Assembly (NCBI GenBank): GCA_943842505.1
Contig: CALTDI010000006.1
Span: 1-64,000, forward strand
Direction: 5' to 3'
Length of the DNA: 64,000 nucleotides
DNA from: an uncultured Pseudomonadales bacterium
GTDB lineage: Bacteria; Pseudomonadota; Gammaproteobacteria; Pseudomonadales; Pseudohongiellaceae
The notes under the pieces were generated by a model that was not told the DNA's origin, ran no database searches, and worked only from the letters and a program-made list of their open reading frames with translations. The position numbers were made by a program, and so were the translations under genes. Shown here piece after piece: positions 9,242 through 18,612 of this stretch (position 1 is its first letter; every line of letters starts with the position of its first letter).

Positions 9242-10120
9242 ATGCGATTCACCCTCAAACAACTGCAGGTCTTTCTCGCCGTGGCCAGCCACGAGAACGT
9301 GAGCATTGCCGCCGATCAGCTAGCCATGTCCCAATCCGCTGCCAGCTCCGCACTTAAGGAACTGGAACACCGTTTTGGGGTGAGACTGTTCGACAGAATA
9401 GGCAAGCGTCTGCAGCTGAACGATCAGGGCATTGCCTTGCGCTCGAAGGCCGAGGCGCTCATCTCAAGAGCCGAGGATCTGGAAAACTCCTTAGGAGCGC
9501 ACAGCGAAGTTGGAGAACTGAAGGTAGGTGCGACACTGACGATAGGCAATTACCTGGCAATTGGTATCATGGCGGAGTTCATGAAGGAGCACCCCGCTGC
9601 CAAGGTAGACCTGAATGTAGAGAACACCTCATCGATTGCCGCGAAGGTCAGAAACTTTGAACTCGACATCGGTCTGATTGAAGGCGAGTTGCAGGAGGCC
9701 GATCTAGAGGTAAGTTATTGGCGCGATGATGAGCTGGCCCTGTTCTGCTCACCTGGCGATCCGCTCGCCGCCAAGGCTGTACTCGATGATACAGATCTCT
9801 TGTCTGCGAACTGGATTGTGCGCGAGATCGGCTCCGGAACACGCCAGGCGTTCGACCGCGCTATGAGCGGGATTCTTCCAAGCCTGAATTTACGCTTGGA
9901 GCTGCAACATACCGAGGGTATAAAACGAGCGGTTGAGGCAGGGTTAGGCATTGGTTGCCTGTCCAGGCTAACTTTAGAAGAGGCGTTCAAGCGTGGATCG
10001 CTGGTACCTCTGCAGTGCCCACATAGAAATCTGACCCGAAAATTTTATTTTATTTTACATAAGCAGAAGTTTCTCGGTCATGGCGTGAGAAGCTGGATGG
10101 AACACTGCAAGAACACTTAG
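9242..10120 (+). CDS. LysR-family transcriptional regulator (FinR-like by context)
   Basis: I take the ATG at 9242 because it begins MRFTLKQLQVFLAVA, the standard LysR start. The frame is open 23 codons upstream but that part lies in the AT-rich promoter. The HTH is at residues about 18-40 (SIAADQLAMSQSAASSALK), followed by the effector domain (LKVGATLTIGNYL). Length is 292 residues, normal for the family. Divergent position from fpr suggests it is the fpr activator. Its stop lies 14 nt before the RND gene, so these two could be co-transcribed. Confidence 0.85.
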   Translation: MRFTLKQLQVFLAVASHENVSIAADQLAMSQSAASSALKELEHRFGVRLFDRIGKRLQLNDQGIALRSKAEALISRAEDLENSLGAHSEVGELKVGATLTIGNYLAIGIMAEFMKEHPAAKVDLNVENTSSIAAKVRNFELDIGLIEGELQEADLEVSYWRDDELALFCSPGDPLAAKAVLDDTDLLSANWIVREIGSGTRQAFDRAMSGILPSLNLRLELQHTEGIKRAVEAGLGIGCLSRLTLEEAFKRGSLVPLQCPHRNLTRKFYFILHKQKFLGHGVRSWMEHCKNT

Positions 10121-10134
10121 GAAAGCAAAGCAGC

Positions 10135-12472
10135 ATGATCGACACAGTCAGTAAGAAAGAAGCGACATCATTCTCGAATCGAGTCGCTGACTTTACCATC
10201 GCCTATAGAAAACTACTCACGCTGTTCGCAGTCCTAACTAGCATTTTATTGACTACAGGCATTATCCGCACGAATTTTGACACCTCATTAGAAGCGCTGC
10301 TAACCGAAAGCGACCCCTATCTGGATGAGCTATTGCTGATGGACGAGGCATTTCCGACGCCACTGCAGATACAGTTTGCATTCGTGGCTGAGGGCTCAGA
10401 CACGGTATTCAATAGCGAGCTTCTGGCCGCCATCGATGATCTGAGAGATAACTATTCCGCAATTCCCTTCGCCGATAGAATCACAACGATTCTCGACTAC
10501 GTCTCCCCGGAGACCCAGAGCAGACTCTTTATTAAAACATTGAGAAGCTATTCTGAAGAAGATCTGGATGAACTAGCCGACACCGCATTGGCCGACAGGC
10601 TACTCACTGCCAACCTTCTCTCCGATGACGCGGCACTCACCTTCGCAATCATTAATACCGACTCGGATGGAATCTCGGCGGATGACCGTCTCGACATCGC
10701 CACTGCCGTAGTAAGCTTGCGCGACGAGCTTAGCAGCCGTCACCCCAACGTACAGGTACTGGCAAACAGCGACGTGATGCTGGAGCAGTCTAGCCAGCAG
10801 GCTATGGTCGACGACCTGACCAATCTAATGCCGTTCGTGATTCTGGCCTGCGTACTCGCCATCTGTTACTGCTTCAGGTCCGCAACGCTGGGCATCTGCA
10901 TACTGACCCACACCTTGTTCACGCTGCTATGCACCATAGGCACCCTCGGCTATCTGGGCTTCTCATTCAATAGCATCTCGGTCATTGCCCCCCTGGTTCT
11001 GGTGATCATCTCCGTGGCTAATAGTGTGCATATTATTTCTATCTACAAACAGGCGATGCATCGGGGCGCCGCGAAGATAGACGCCATGCATGAGAGCATC
11101 TCCCATAATTTTCAGCCGGTCTCGCTGGCGGCGCTGACCACGGCGATAGGCTTCTCCTCACTTAATATGTGTTCCTCGCCAGCGATACAGGACTTCGGGC
11201 AGATCGTGGCGCTGGGGATCGTCTTCGCCTACCTCCTCACGCTGCTGCTATTGCCGGCGATCTTGATCTGGATGACCTCGAAGCGTGAAGTCATCGCCAG
11301 CACCGGCGTCTCATTCATGGAGGGACCGCTGCAGAGAGTCAGCGAGATTACACGCGCCAAGGATGTCCCCATCTTCTGGGGCTGTACTTTTTTAGCCATC
11401 GCGACTCTTGCTCTTCTGCCTCTTAACGAGACTGACTTTAACCGCCTGGACTTCATCGCGGCCGACTCGGATATTAAACAGTACTACGATGAGGTAAGCA
11501 GTCATTACAATCGTGGCACCGCGCTTAACTACGGCATCGACATTCGAGAGGAATGGTCTGCGATACAGCCAGACTTTCTGCGCAGAGTTGAGGCATTCGG
11601 CCTATGGCTGACCGAGCAAGATGAAGTGGAATCATCAGCCAGCGTCGCCGACGTTGTGAAGACGATTCACCGCGTGCAACATGATCACGACGAGTCCTAT
11701 AACGTAATACCCGATGATTTCGACACCATCGCGAATTACCTGCTCGCCTACGCTCTCATTCAGAGCGCTGACTTTCCACTGTTCGGTTTCGTCAGCACCG
11801 ACTTCTCAATGATTAATCTTTTTATCAACGCCGTACCGATGTCGAATCAGGAACTGATTGATTTCGATGCACGAGTGATAGAAAAGTTTGCACAGGACTT
11901 CCCGGAAGCAGAGCTGCTGCATGGCAGCGGCATACTGCTGTTCGCACGCATGGACGAACTGGTAACCATCGAGTTATTACAGGGCTACTCCATCAGTCTA
12001 TTGTTAATCACCATCAGCCTCATGATTGGTATGCGCAGCTTCTACTTTGGCCTGCTTAGCGTCATTCCCAATCTGCTACCGGCAACGATGGTGTTTGGTT
12101 TCTGGGCGCTCTTTGTGGGACAACTGGATCCTTTTGTGATGATGCTGTTTAGCATCAGCATAGGCCTGGTTGTGGACGACACTGTTCACCTACTCAGCCA
12201 CTACCTGGAGAAGCGTCGCGCCGGTGAGGAAAAAACCGCATCTATCGATTACGCGATCAAGACTGCCGGCCCAGCTCTGTCGATAACTACTATCGTGCTG
12301 GCACTGGGTACTACCATTCTGATCGGCGCCAATACCATCTATTTTCAACAGGCGGCAAAGCTCTCTGGTTCCCATCGTGGTGCTGGCGCTAGCGCTGGAT
12401 CTATTCTATCTGCCCACGATCCTGCGTCGATTCGATAATAAATTCAAAGATGAAAACCTTGTGACCGCCTGA
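10135..12472 (+). pseudogene. RND-superfamily (HAE3-like) exporter, frameshifted near the 3' end
   Basis: The frame from ATG 10135 encodes 767 residues with RND layout: TM1 near 30-45, NFDTSLEALL, two TM bundles, and the conserved SISIGLVVDDTVHL. At about 12355-12365 the reading frame slips. In frame the end is a Ser/Ala-rich tail stopping at 12438. One frame over, the sequence reads LVPIVVLALALDLFYLPTIL followed by RRFDNKF, a normal last TM helix, and stops at 12472. So the terminal helix is out of frame. This may be a real mutation or an indel error at ctctctgg. It follows the LysR gene by 14 nt. Confidence 0.75.
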
Positions 12473-12515
12473 TTTCTCGGCTTACACTGTGAGCAAACCA
12501 AAAGGGAGCACTCAC

Positions 12516-13025
12516 ATGAGCAATAATGAGAAGTCACTGAACAGACGACAATTTACCAAGCTAGGCGCAGCGGCTATTGCTGCCGCCGCCACAGGAGCAA
12601 GCCAGATGGCCTCAGCACAGACAGCGGCAAGTGAACTGGAATCGACATTCCTGATGGAGCTGGCGCTGGATGTGGCAGACCAACTCGATGCCGGCCACAC
12701 CAGTATCGCGCCTGTCACCGGCGGTACTTTCGGCGGGCCACGCCTGCGGGGAACGGTAAGAGACGGCGGCGCCGACTGGATCACCCAGGTATCAGGGCAT
12801 TCCAGCCTGGATGTTAGAATCACCCTGGATACCGACGACGGCGAGATCATCTACATGACCTACACCGGCGTGGTACATAGAGCAGACAGCGGCCTCTACT
12901 GGCGCGTCCGGCCCATCTTTCAGACCGCCTCAGAAAAATACGACTGGCTGAACCACATAGTCTGCGTAGGCAAGAGCAAACAGATCCCCGGCAAGGTGGC
13001 CTACGACGTCTTCGAGATTCTTTAA
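12516..13025 (+). CDS. DUF3237-family protein with Tat signal
   Basis: ATG 12516 follows a GGGAG and starts MSNNEKSLNRRQFTKLGAAA, a twin-arginine motif (NRRQFTK) with an alanine-rich core ending ASAQ. An upstream GTG at 12489 would lengthen the n-region without benefit. The mature 135 residues match the DUF3237 pattern: PVTGGTFGGPRLRGTV, GGADWI, DVRITLDTDDGE, IYMTYTGV and YWRVRPIFQTAS. The family has a small beta-barrel fold and no firmly assigned activity. Export in folded form suggests a cofactor or partner. Confidence 0.82.
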   Translation: MSNNEKSLNRRQFTKLGAAAIAAAATGASQMASAQTAASELESTFLMELALDVADQLDAGHTSIAPVTGGTFGGPRLRGTVRDGGADWITQVSGHSSLDVRITLDTDDGEIIYMTYTGVVHRADSGLYWRVRPIFQTASEKYDWLNHIVCVGKSKQIPGKVAYDVFEIL

Positions 13026-13070
13026 TACTGAAGTCAGCAGTCTTGCACTACCCCGCGATCTAGAGCAATT

Positions 13071-13176
13071 CAGTAGAGCGCGAAGTGCAAGGCAAGATTT
13101 TTCGCCGGCGAGGCGTTTACGCCTTGCAAATAACGAGTCGGAGAAAAATTTTAACGCCGCAATTCGCACTCTACTG
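13071..13176. repeat. Large intergenic palindromic element
   Basis: 18-base arms at 13071-13088 and 13159-13176 are inverted copies with three mismatches (CAGTAGAGCGCGAAGTGC against CAGTAGAGTGCGAATTGC). Inside are further inverted pieces (TGCAAGGC/GCCTTGCA and AGGCG-TTTA-CGCCT). The whole could fold into a long branched hairpin. It has no coding content and lies just before a terminator between convergent genes. Confidence 0.65.
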
Positions 13177-13193
13177 AGCTGCGTCCCAAGCAC

Positions 13194-13227
13194 AAAAAAA
13201 GCCGGCCTCTGTAGAGGCCGGCTTTTT
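13194..13227. terminator. Bidirectional intrinsic terminator
   Basis: GCCGGCCTC TGTA GAGGCCGGC is flanked by A7 and T5. It sits between the convergent DUF3237 gene and the redoxin-cytochrome gene and can serve both. Confidence 0.9.
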
Positions 13228-13256
13228 GATCTAAAACCAAGTTAAAGAGCGAAGAC

Positions 13257-14966
13257 TTACTGCCCGCCTTGGTCGGTATATTTCCACTGCACCGCTCCGA
13301 AAAACATCTCGTCCCAGCTCTGCTGTCCCCAGGGAACCGTTCTTTCCGGGTCGGGGTTCGCATGGTTCTGCACGGAGTTATCGAATGCGCCCACTGCCGT
13401 GATCTTGGTGCCCGCTGGAACAAACTTCGGCTCGGCATAGGTATAGCTCATCTGCCACGCATAGTTGTACTGAGCGATGTTAATCAGCTCTTCGTTAGTG
13501 CCGTCTGGGTAGTCGGCATAGAAGCGCATGTACTTACCGCGAAAATGCATATGGGGTAAGAAGCTATGGATATTGGCATCTTTACCTATAGTAATAGTCG
13601 CCGTCTGCTCGAAGGCTGGATCGTTCGCTGGAATATTTGTCCAGGTATTAGGAAAGATACAGGCACAACGACCTGACATTCTTTCTTCCGGGATTTCACC
13701 TTCAGGGTAAAACCACAGGCCGATCTCGCTCTCATCCACAGTCTCGCGACCGTTGGTGGTGTAGTGAAGGTTCAGGTTCAAGACCGAGCCGTCTTTTAAT
13801 AAACCACCGGTGTTAGGCGGAGCAAATTTTGCTGTGCCACCTGGAATGTAGGCTGTAATGCTCGCCTTGTCCGGGTTATTGCCGCCCAGCGCACTCAAGC
13901 GCTTGCCGACTTCTTCAGGGAAATTCAGGGAATTGATCGTGTGATGCAATACGGTGCGATCGCCCGGAATATATTCACTGCCGCGCAGCCAACGATCCTT
14001 GCCGCCTAGATCGATCTTGACCGCGACGTCTCTGTACTCCAACACGCCAGTTGCTGGAACGGGCTGCGCAGGCACCTTGATGATGTAGTCAGGCTTGTCA
14101 CCCAGGCTCCACTTGGAGGTAGACCAGGTTAGCTCGGTTAGCGGGTCGTGATCGCCGTCCCTAGGCGCACCGGCATCCGCCCAGGCGATAACGTTTCTTA
14201 CTTCTTCTTCTGTGATGAGTCGGTCGTTGATGAACTCACCGATGTGGCCATCGATCTGGCCCGGTGGCATACGCTTGGTCATCAAGACTTCGCGAATCAT
14301 TGGCGACCAGCCCTGTACCATAGTGTGGCTGTCCATTGCGAAAGGTGCGATTCCGCCTTCGCGGTGGCAGGTGGCGCAGTTGTCTGCGAGTATCGGTGCG
14401 ATGTCAGCAACATAGGAAGGCACTGCCGTTGCTTCGAAGCTGACAGCTGGACCGGTAGTGGCGACTAACGCTGTGCTCACTTCCTCTCCCGCCAGGATCT
14501 CTTGAATGGCCTTTTCGGCGGCGGCAACGCTGCCCCGGTATTCGACGGTGAACGAACGCGGGTTATAGAGAAGTACTTCGCCGGTTCTCTCGATGCCCAG
14601 GGCTTCCGAGATCACCCGTGCGTCGTCCATCAGTATAGGTATATCGACGCCGTATTCTGCCGCCTTGTCTTGCACCGCAGCGCGATTCAATTTCCCCATG
14701 GGATTGATCATCATGAACTCTACGCCTTGCGCATCGTACTTTGCCTTTAGGGCATCGAACGAAGGCAATGCAGCGGCTATTGCCTGACTATCATTGGCCT
14801 GCACCAATAGCGCGACGGCTTTGTGATCGTCATACCAGCTCATGCTGTGATGGTAGCCGTCCTGATCCAGGAGTGAGAAATCACCCACCCTGTCTGCAGC
14901 GCTGCTGATTGCCGGTGGCAGCAGAAGCGATGCAATTGCTGTTTTAAATAGGTTCGCGTTGTTCAC
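13257..14966 (-). CDS. Redoxin-cytochrome c-copper monooxygenase-like fusion protein
   Basis: The 569-residue secreted protein has three parts. Residues 25-160 are a thioredoxin-fold redoxin homologous to the gene at 5974, but the active-site GCP segment is replaced by VQANDSQ, so no redox cysteine is left. Residues 185-265 hold a mono-haem cytochrome c (NCATCHREGG: Cys197, Cys200, His201). Residues 300-565 resemble the copper type II ascorbate-dependent monooxygenase (PHM-like) fold with HHT (341-342), LHYTT (His401) and HMHFRGK (472, 474). The known family enzymes hydroxylate substrates using copper and electrons. Here the haem domain could supply electrons. Substrate unknown. Confidence 0.75.
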   Translation of the reverse strand: MNNANLFKTAIASLLLPPAISSAADRVGDFSLLDQDGYHHSMSWYDDHKAVALLVQANDSQAIAAALPSFDALKAKYDAQGVEFMMINPMGKLNRAAVQDKAAEYGVDIPILMDDARVISEALGIERTGEVLLYNPRSFTVEYRGSVAAAEKAIQEILAGEEVSTALVATTGPAVSFEATAVPSYVADIAPILADNCATCHREGGIAPFAMDSHTMVQGWSPMIREVLMTKRMPPGQIDGHIGEFINDRLITEEEVRNVIAWADAGAPRDGDHDPLTELTWSTSKWSLGDKPDYIIKVPAQPVPATGVLEYRDVAVKIDLGGKDRWLRGSEYIPGDRTVLHHTINSLNFPEEVGKRLSALGGNNPDKASITAYIPGGTAKFAPPNTGGLLKDGSVLNLNLHYTTNGRETVDESEIGLWFYPEGEIPEERMSGRCACIFPNTWTNIPANDPAFEQTATITIGKDANIHSFLPHMHFRGKYMRFYADYPDGTNEELINIAQYNYAWQMSYTYAEPKFVPAGTKITAVGAFDNSVQNHANPDPERTVPWGQQSWDEMFFGAVQWKYTDQGGQ

Positions 14967-15173
14967 GTTTTTGTCTCCTCGACTCTCTATTTTGCTTATC
15001 TATGAAGCCCATACAATGGAAGGGATTTAGGCCGCAAGATGGGACAGGAGGCATTTCTGACAATACCTCTTTGAACATAAGTCTTACTTTACGAATTAAG
15101 CCAGTTTCAGTCAACGATTACCGCTTCGCTTCATCGCCGGAATAGATAGGTTTATCAACCACTTTACTGCCGC

Positions 15174-15977
15174 TTAAGCCTTATCTGCGGCCTGCAAGAC
15201 CGCCAGTAGCTGCGGGTAGATCGCCGGATTGGCAATCAGCAGGTCATTGTCATAGAACTGCGGATCGATATCATCGGGGACCTCACTGAAGTGGCCACAC
15301 TCGGCTCCCGCCTCCAGCGCAATCAGCCTGGCCGCGGCGAAATCCCAGACATTGAGGCTTTCGTAGTAGCCTTCCAGCCTTCCCACGGCCACGAAGCAGA
15401 TATCCAGAGCCGCCGAACCGATTCGACGAATATCGGCGCAATTGCGCAGGACTGCGTGCAGGCGGGGGATCATTGGCCCCAGTGTCGATTTGATATAGGG
15501 AAAGCCTGTTGCGATTAGCGAGCGCCTGAGCTCTGTCTCGACTGATACGGAGATGGCATCGCCATTGAGAAACGCGCCTTTGCCTCGTTCCGCACAGAAG
15601 AGCTCGTCGTTAAAGGGGTTGTAGACGACCCCGACTAGAGTCTGCCCCTGCTCCACGTAGGCGATAGAGATAGCCGAATGATTGTGACCATGGGCGAAGT
15701 TTACGGTGCCATCGATCGGATCGATTATCCACAGCGGGGTGGCAATCTTCGCGATGCTGCCCAGGTCTGGCGACGACTCTTCCGAGATAATCTGATGCTC
15801 CGGGAATTGTTGCTTGATCGCCGCACAGATTAATTGATCGGCGCGAATGTCGGCATTGGTTACTAGTTCATCACCGTTCTTGTACTCGTGAGATAGCGCC
15901 GCCTCGGCACGAACATAACTGATTAGTTTTCCAGCCTCTCTGGCGAGGGCCTGGGTAAAAAGTAAAATATCGGTCAT
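15174..15977 (-). CDS. Inositol monophosphatase-family phosphatase
   Basis: The 267-residue product carries the lithium-sensitive phosphatase signatures: ELVTNADIRAD, ISEES (metal Glu), WIIDPIDGTVNF (metal Asp pair) and NVWDFAAARLIALEAG near the C-terminus. Members dephosphorylate inositol phosphate, PAP, fructose bisphosphate or histidinol phosphate. I cannot tell which from sequence. It is divergent from the lipid-linked pentose operon and could supply a phosphatase activity to it, but that is only proximity. Confidence 0.85.
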   Translation of the reverse strand: MTDILLFTQALAREAGKLISYVRAEAALSHEYKNGDELVTNADIRADQLICAAIKQQFPEHQIISEESSPDLGSIAKIATPLWIIDPIDGTVNFAHGHNHSAISIAYVEQGQTLVGVVYNPFNDELFCAERGKGAFLNGDAISVSVETELRRSLIATGFPYIKSTLGPMIPRLHAVLRNCADIRRIGSAALDICFVAVGRLEGYYESLNVWDFAAARLIALEAGAECGHFSEVPDDIDPQFYDNDLLIANPAIYPQLLAVLQAADKA

Positions 15978-15984
15978 AGAGCCT

Positions 15985-16031
15985 TCTAAGTAAGTAGGTT
16001 AAGCAAGTTAAGTAAGTTATGTAAGTTATGT
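15985..16031. repeat. Short imperfect tandem repeat
   Basis: About five imperfect copies of an 8-10 base unit related to aagtaagtt/aagttatgt follow one another directly upstream of the phosphatase start. Low complexity; it may vary in copy number between strains. Confidence 0.6.
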
Positions 16032-16137
16032 AGCTAGCAAGGAGTGAATTATAAGTGTGCTCATGCATCAAGCATAACAGTCTTTCCCTTTGAGCCGATA
16101 AGCTAATAACCAGCGCCCTTCATTACCAAAGCGACTC

Positions 16138-16548
16138 ATGACAATTGCCCTTAAATATACCCTGTTCGCCGTTCTAGCCACGCTGCTCAATCTACTCGCA
16201 CAGGAAGCCGTAGTCAGAATCTATGACGGCGCCTTCGCACTCTATCTGGCGATGGGCTGCGGCACCGGCGTAGGCCTGGTGAGCAAGTACCTACTGGACA
16301 AGAAGTATATCTTTCAGTTCAGCACCGCCTCCCACAGAGAAGACCTGGGAAAGTTCACCCTGTATGGACTGACAGGCATAGTAACCACCGCAATCTTCTG
16401 GGGCTTCGAGATCGGATTCGACTGGTTTCTCGGCGGCAAGGCCGCTCGTTATCTTGGCGCCGTCATCGGATTGTCCATCGGATATGGTGTAAAGTATCGA
16501 CTCGATGAGCACTATGTATTTACAGGACAGAAAGGCCAGGTAAGTTGA
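16138..16548 (+). CDS. GtrA-family membrane protein
   Basis: The 136-residue product has four predicted TM helices and the GtrA hallmarks: KYTLFAVLATLLN at the start, SKYLLDKKYIF in the first loop, FTLYGLTG and the C-terminal YRLDEHYVF. GtrA proteins are thought to flip or help transfer polyprenyl-phosphate sugars across the inner membrane. It opens a tight operon: its TGA touches the next ATG. Downstream genes make a polyprenyl-linked pentose, so it is the likely flippase component. Confidence 0.85.
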   Translation: MTIALKYTLFAVLATLLNLLAQEAVVRIYDGAFALYLAMGCGTGVGLVSKYLLDKKYIFQFSTASHREDLGKFTLYGLTGIVTTAIFWGFEIGFDWFLGGKAARYLGAVIGLSIGYGVKYRLDEHYVFTGQKGQVS

Positions 16549-17874
16549 ATGGAAGCCATGGGCTGGGGACGCTACCCTAAAGCGAAAGCAGATTTAATTG
16601 AGCCGGCGGACGCGCAGTCCCTGCAAAAATTTGTCGCGTCGCAGAAAAAATCTGCCTCCTGCATAAGCAGGGGTGCGGGGCGCAGTTACGGCGACAGCGC
16701 ACTGGCCGGGCAGCTGATAGGCAGCCGCTTCCTGGACAGCTTTCTCGCTCTGGATGAACAACAACACACCCTGCGCTGTGGTGCAGGTGTAAAACTGGGG
16801 GACATCCTGAAGGTTTGCCTCCCCCGCGGTCTCTTCCTGCCTGTGTTACCGGGCACCAAGGAAGTAAGTGTGGGGGGCGCCATAGCCGCCGATGTCCACG
16901 GCAAGAACCACCACCGCGACGGCAGCTTCTGCCAGCATGTTACGCAGATCAGCCTGGTGCTTGCCTCGGGGGAAGTAGTCAGCTGTAGCGCCACGCAGAA
17001 CCCGGAGCTGTTTCGAGCCAGCTGCGGGGGAATGGGGCTGACCGGCGCAATAGTCGAGGCAACGCTGAAGCTCGCTCCCGTCCCAAGCAGCTATATAGAT
17101 CAGCGCAGCCTGGTCGCGAATAATCTGCAGGAATGTTTCGCGCACATCGAAGACAATGCCGACAGCAAGTACTCTGTTGCCTGGCTAGACTGTCTGGCCA
17201 CGGGCGACAGTCTGGGCAGATCTGTTCTGTACCTGGGTGAACACTCTGTGGCCAAGAATCGAAAGAGCGATAGAAAGTATCACGCTCGATCCAGTATTGG
17301 CGTTCCCTTCTCGACACCCTCGTTCCTGCTCAACAAGAGCAGCATGTCGCTTTTTAACATGACTTATTATTCTTTACAGAAGAATAAAAGCCGTACGTCC
17401 AGACTAGATTATGACAACTACTTCTTCCCTCTGGACAGGCTAAGCAATTGGAATCGACTCTATGGCTCGAAGGGGTTCCTGCAGTATCAGTTTGTTCTGC
17501 CCTGCGAGGGTGCGCTGGAAGGTATAACAACTGTTCTAGAAAAGATATCGAAGCAGGGCAAGGGCTCGTTCCTGACAGTCCTGAAGAAGTTTGGCGAGGC
17601 GAACGAGAATCTTCTGTCGTTCCCGAAATCGGGCTATACCCTGACTCTGGATTTTAAGAACGAAGCATCTCTGTTCCCCCTGTTAGATGAATTAGATCAG
17701 ATCGTTCTGGATCACGATGGTAGACTCTATCTAGCTAAGGACGCGCGCATGAGCGAGGCGGTTTTCAAGGCGAGCTATCCTAACTGGGAAGCATTTATGG
17801 CTATTAAGGCTAAGGTGGACCCACACAACCGCTTCGCCTCGCTGCAATCGAACAGACTGGGTTTGACGACATGA
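16549..17874 (+). CDS. FAD-linked oxidoreductase, DprE1-like epimerase subunit
   Basis: The 441-residue product starts WGRYPKAKADLIEP and has the PCMH-type FAD-binding stretch SRGAGRSYGDSAL, then VLPGTKEVSVGGAIAADVHG, both strong DprE1 features. DprE1 oxidises decaprenylphosphoryl-ribose at C2' to the keto sugar, which DprE2 reduces to the arabinose epimer. The next gene overlaps it by 4 nt and encodes the matching SDR. Assigning the actual substrate is inference from family and operon. Confidence 0.85.
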   Translation: MEAMGWGRYPKAKADLIEPADAQSLQKFVASQKKSASCISRGAGRSYGDSALAGQLIGSRFLDSFLALDEQQHTLRCGAGVKLGDILKVCLPRGLFLPVLPGTKEVSVGGAIAADVHGKNHHRDGSFCQHVTQISLVLASGEVVSCSATQNPELFRASCGGMGLTGAIVEATLKLAPVPSSYIDQRSLVANNLQECFAHIEDNADSKYSVAWLDCLATGDSLGRSVLYLGEHSVAKNRKSDRKYHARSSIGVPFSTPSFLLNKSSMSLFNMTYYSLQKNKSRTSRLDYDNYFFPLDRLSNWNRLYGSKGFLQYQFVLPCEGALEGITTVLEKISKQGKGSFLTVLKKFGEANENLLSFPKSGYTLTLDFKNEASLFPLLDELDQIVLDHDGRLYLAKDARMSEAVFKASYPNWEAFMAIKAKVDPHNRFASLQSNRLGLTT

Positions 17875-18605
17875 AAGTTCTCATCATTGGCGCGACATCC
17901 GCTATCGCGAAAGCAGCTGCGAGAATTTATGCGCAGCAAAATTGCTCCCTGCATCTGATTGCGCGCAACGGTGAGCAACTAGAGGCGCTTAGCAGCGACC
18001 TGTTGGTGCGCGGCGCCCAGGCTGTTAGCAGCAGCGTGCTCGATCTCAATAAGTTTGCCGAGCATGGGAAACTTCTAGGCGCCGCAATCGAAGAGCTGGG
18101 CGGCGTCGATATCGCCCTGATCTGTCATGGTTCTCTGCCCGATCAGGAAAAAGTCGAGATCAGCTTCAAGCAGGCACAGAAGGAGATCAACACCAATGGG
18201 CTTAGTGTTATCTCGCTGCTGACCGAACTCGCACCGACGTTTATTGAGCAACACTCAGGCACGCTTGCCGTAATAACCTCGGTGGCGGGTGACCGTGGCA
18301 GACAGCCTAACTTCGTCTATGGCGCGGCGAAATCGCTGGTCTCTACCTATCTACAGGGCCTGCGCGGCAAGCTGCTAGCACACAACGTGCATGTGGTAGA
18401 CATACGACCGGGGCTGGTGGATTCGCCGATGACGGCGCAGTTTCCCAAGGGCCCACTCTGGGCAAGTCCGGAGCAGGTGGCGCAGAAGATCGTGAAGAGT
18501 ATTCAGCGCGGCAGTCATACGGTTTACGCCCCGGGCTACTGGAGAGCTATTATGTTTGTAGTTCGCATCATCCCGGACTTCATTTTCAAACGGCTAAAAT
18601 TCTAG
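17871..18605 (+). CDS. Short-chain dehydrogenase, DprE2-like
   Basis: The 244-residue SDR has the NAD(P) motif IGATSAIAKA (6-15), catalytic Ser137 (TSVAG), Tyr150 and Lys154 (YGAAK), and a C-terminal hydrophobic tail (FVVRIIPDFIFKRLKF) like DprE2 proteins. It overlaps the DprE1-like gene at ATGA. Together they would epimerise polyprenylphosphoryl-ribose to arabinose. Confidence 0.85.
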   Translation: MKVLIIGATSAIAKAAARIYAQQNCSLHLIARNGEQLEALSSDLLVRGAQAVSSSVLDLNKFAEHGKLLGAAIEELGGVDIALICHGSLPDQEKVEISFKQAQKEINTNGLSVISLLTELAPTFIEQHSGTLAVITSVAGDRGRQPNFVYGAAKSLVSTYLQGLRGKLLAHNVHVVDIRPGLVDSPMTAQFPKGPLWASPEQVAQKIVKSIQRGSHTVYAPGYWRAIMFVVRIIPDFIFKRLKF

Positions 18606-18612
18606 ACGACCC

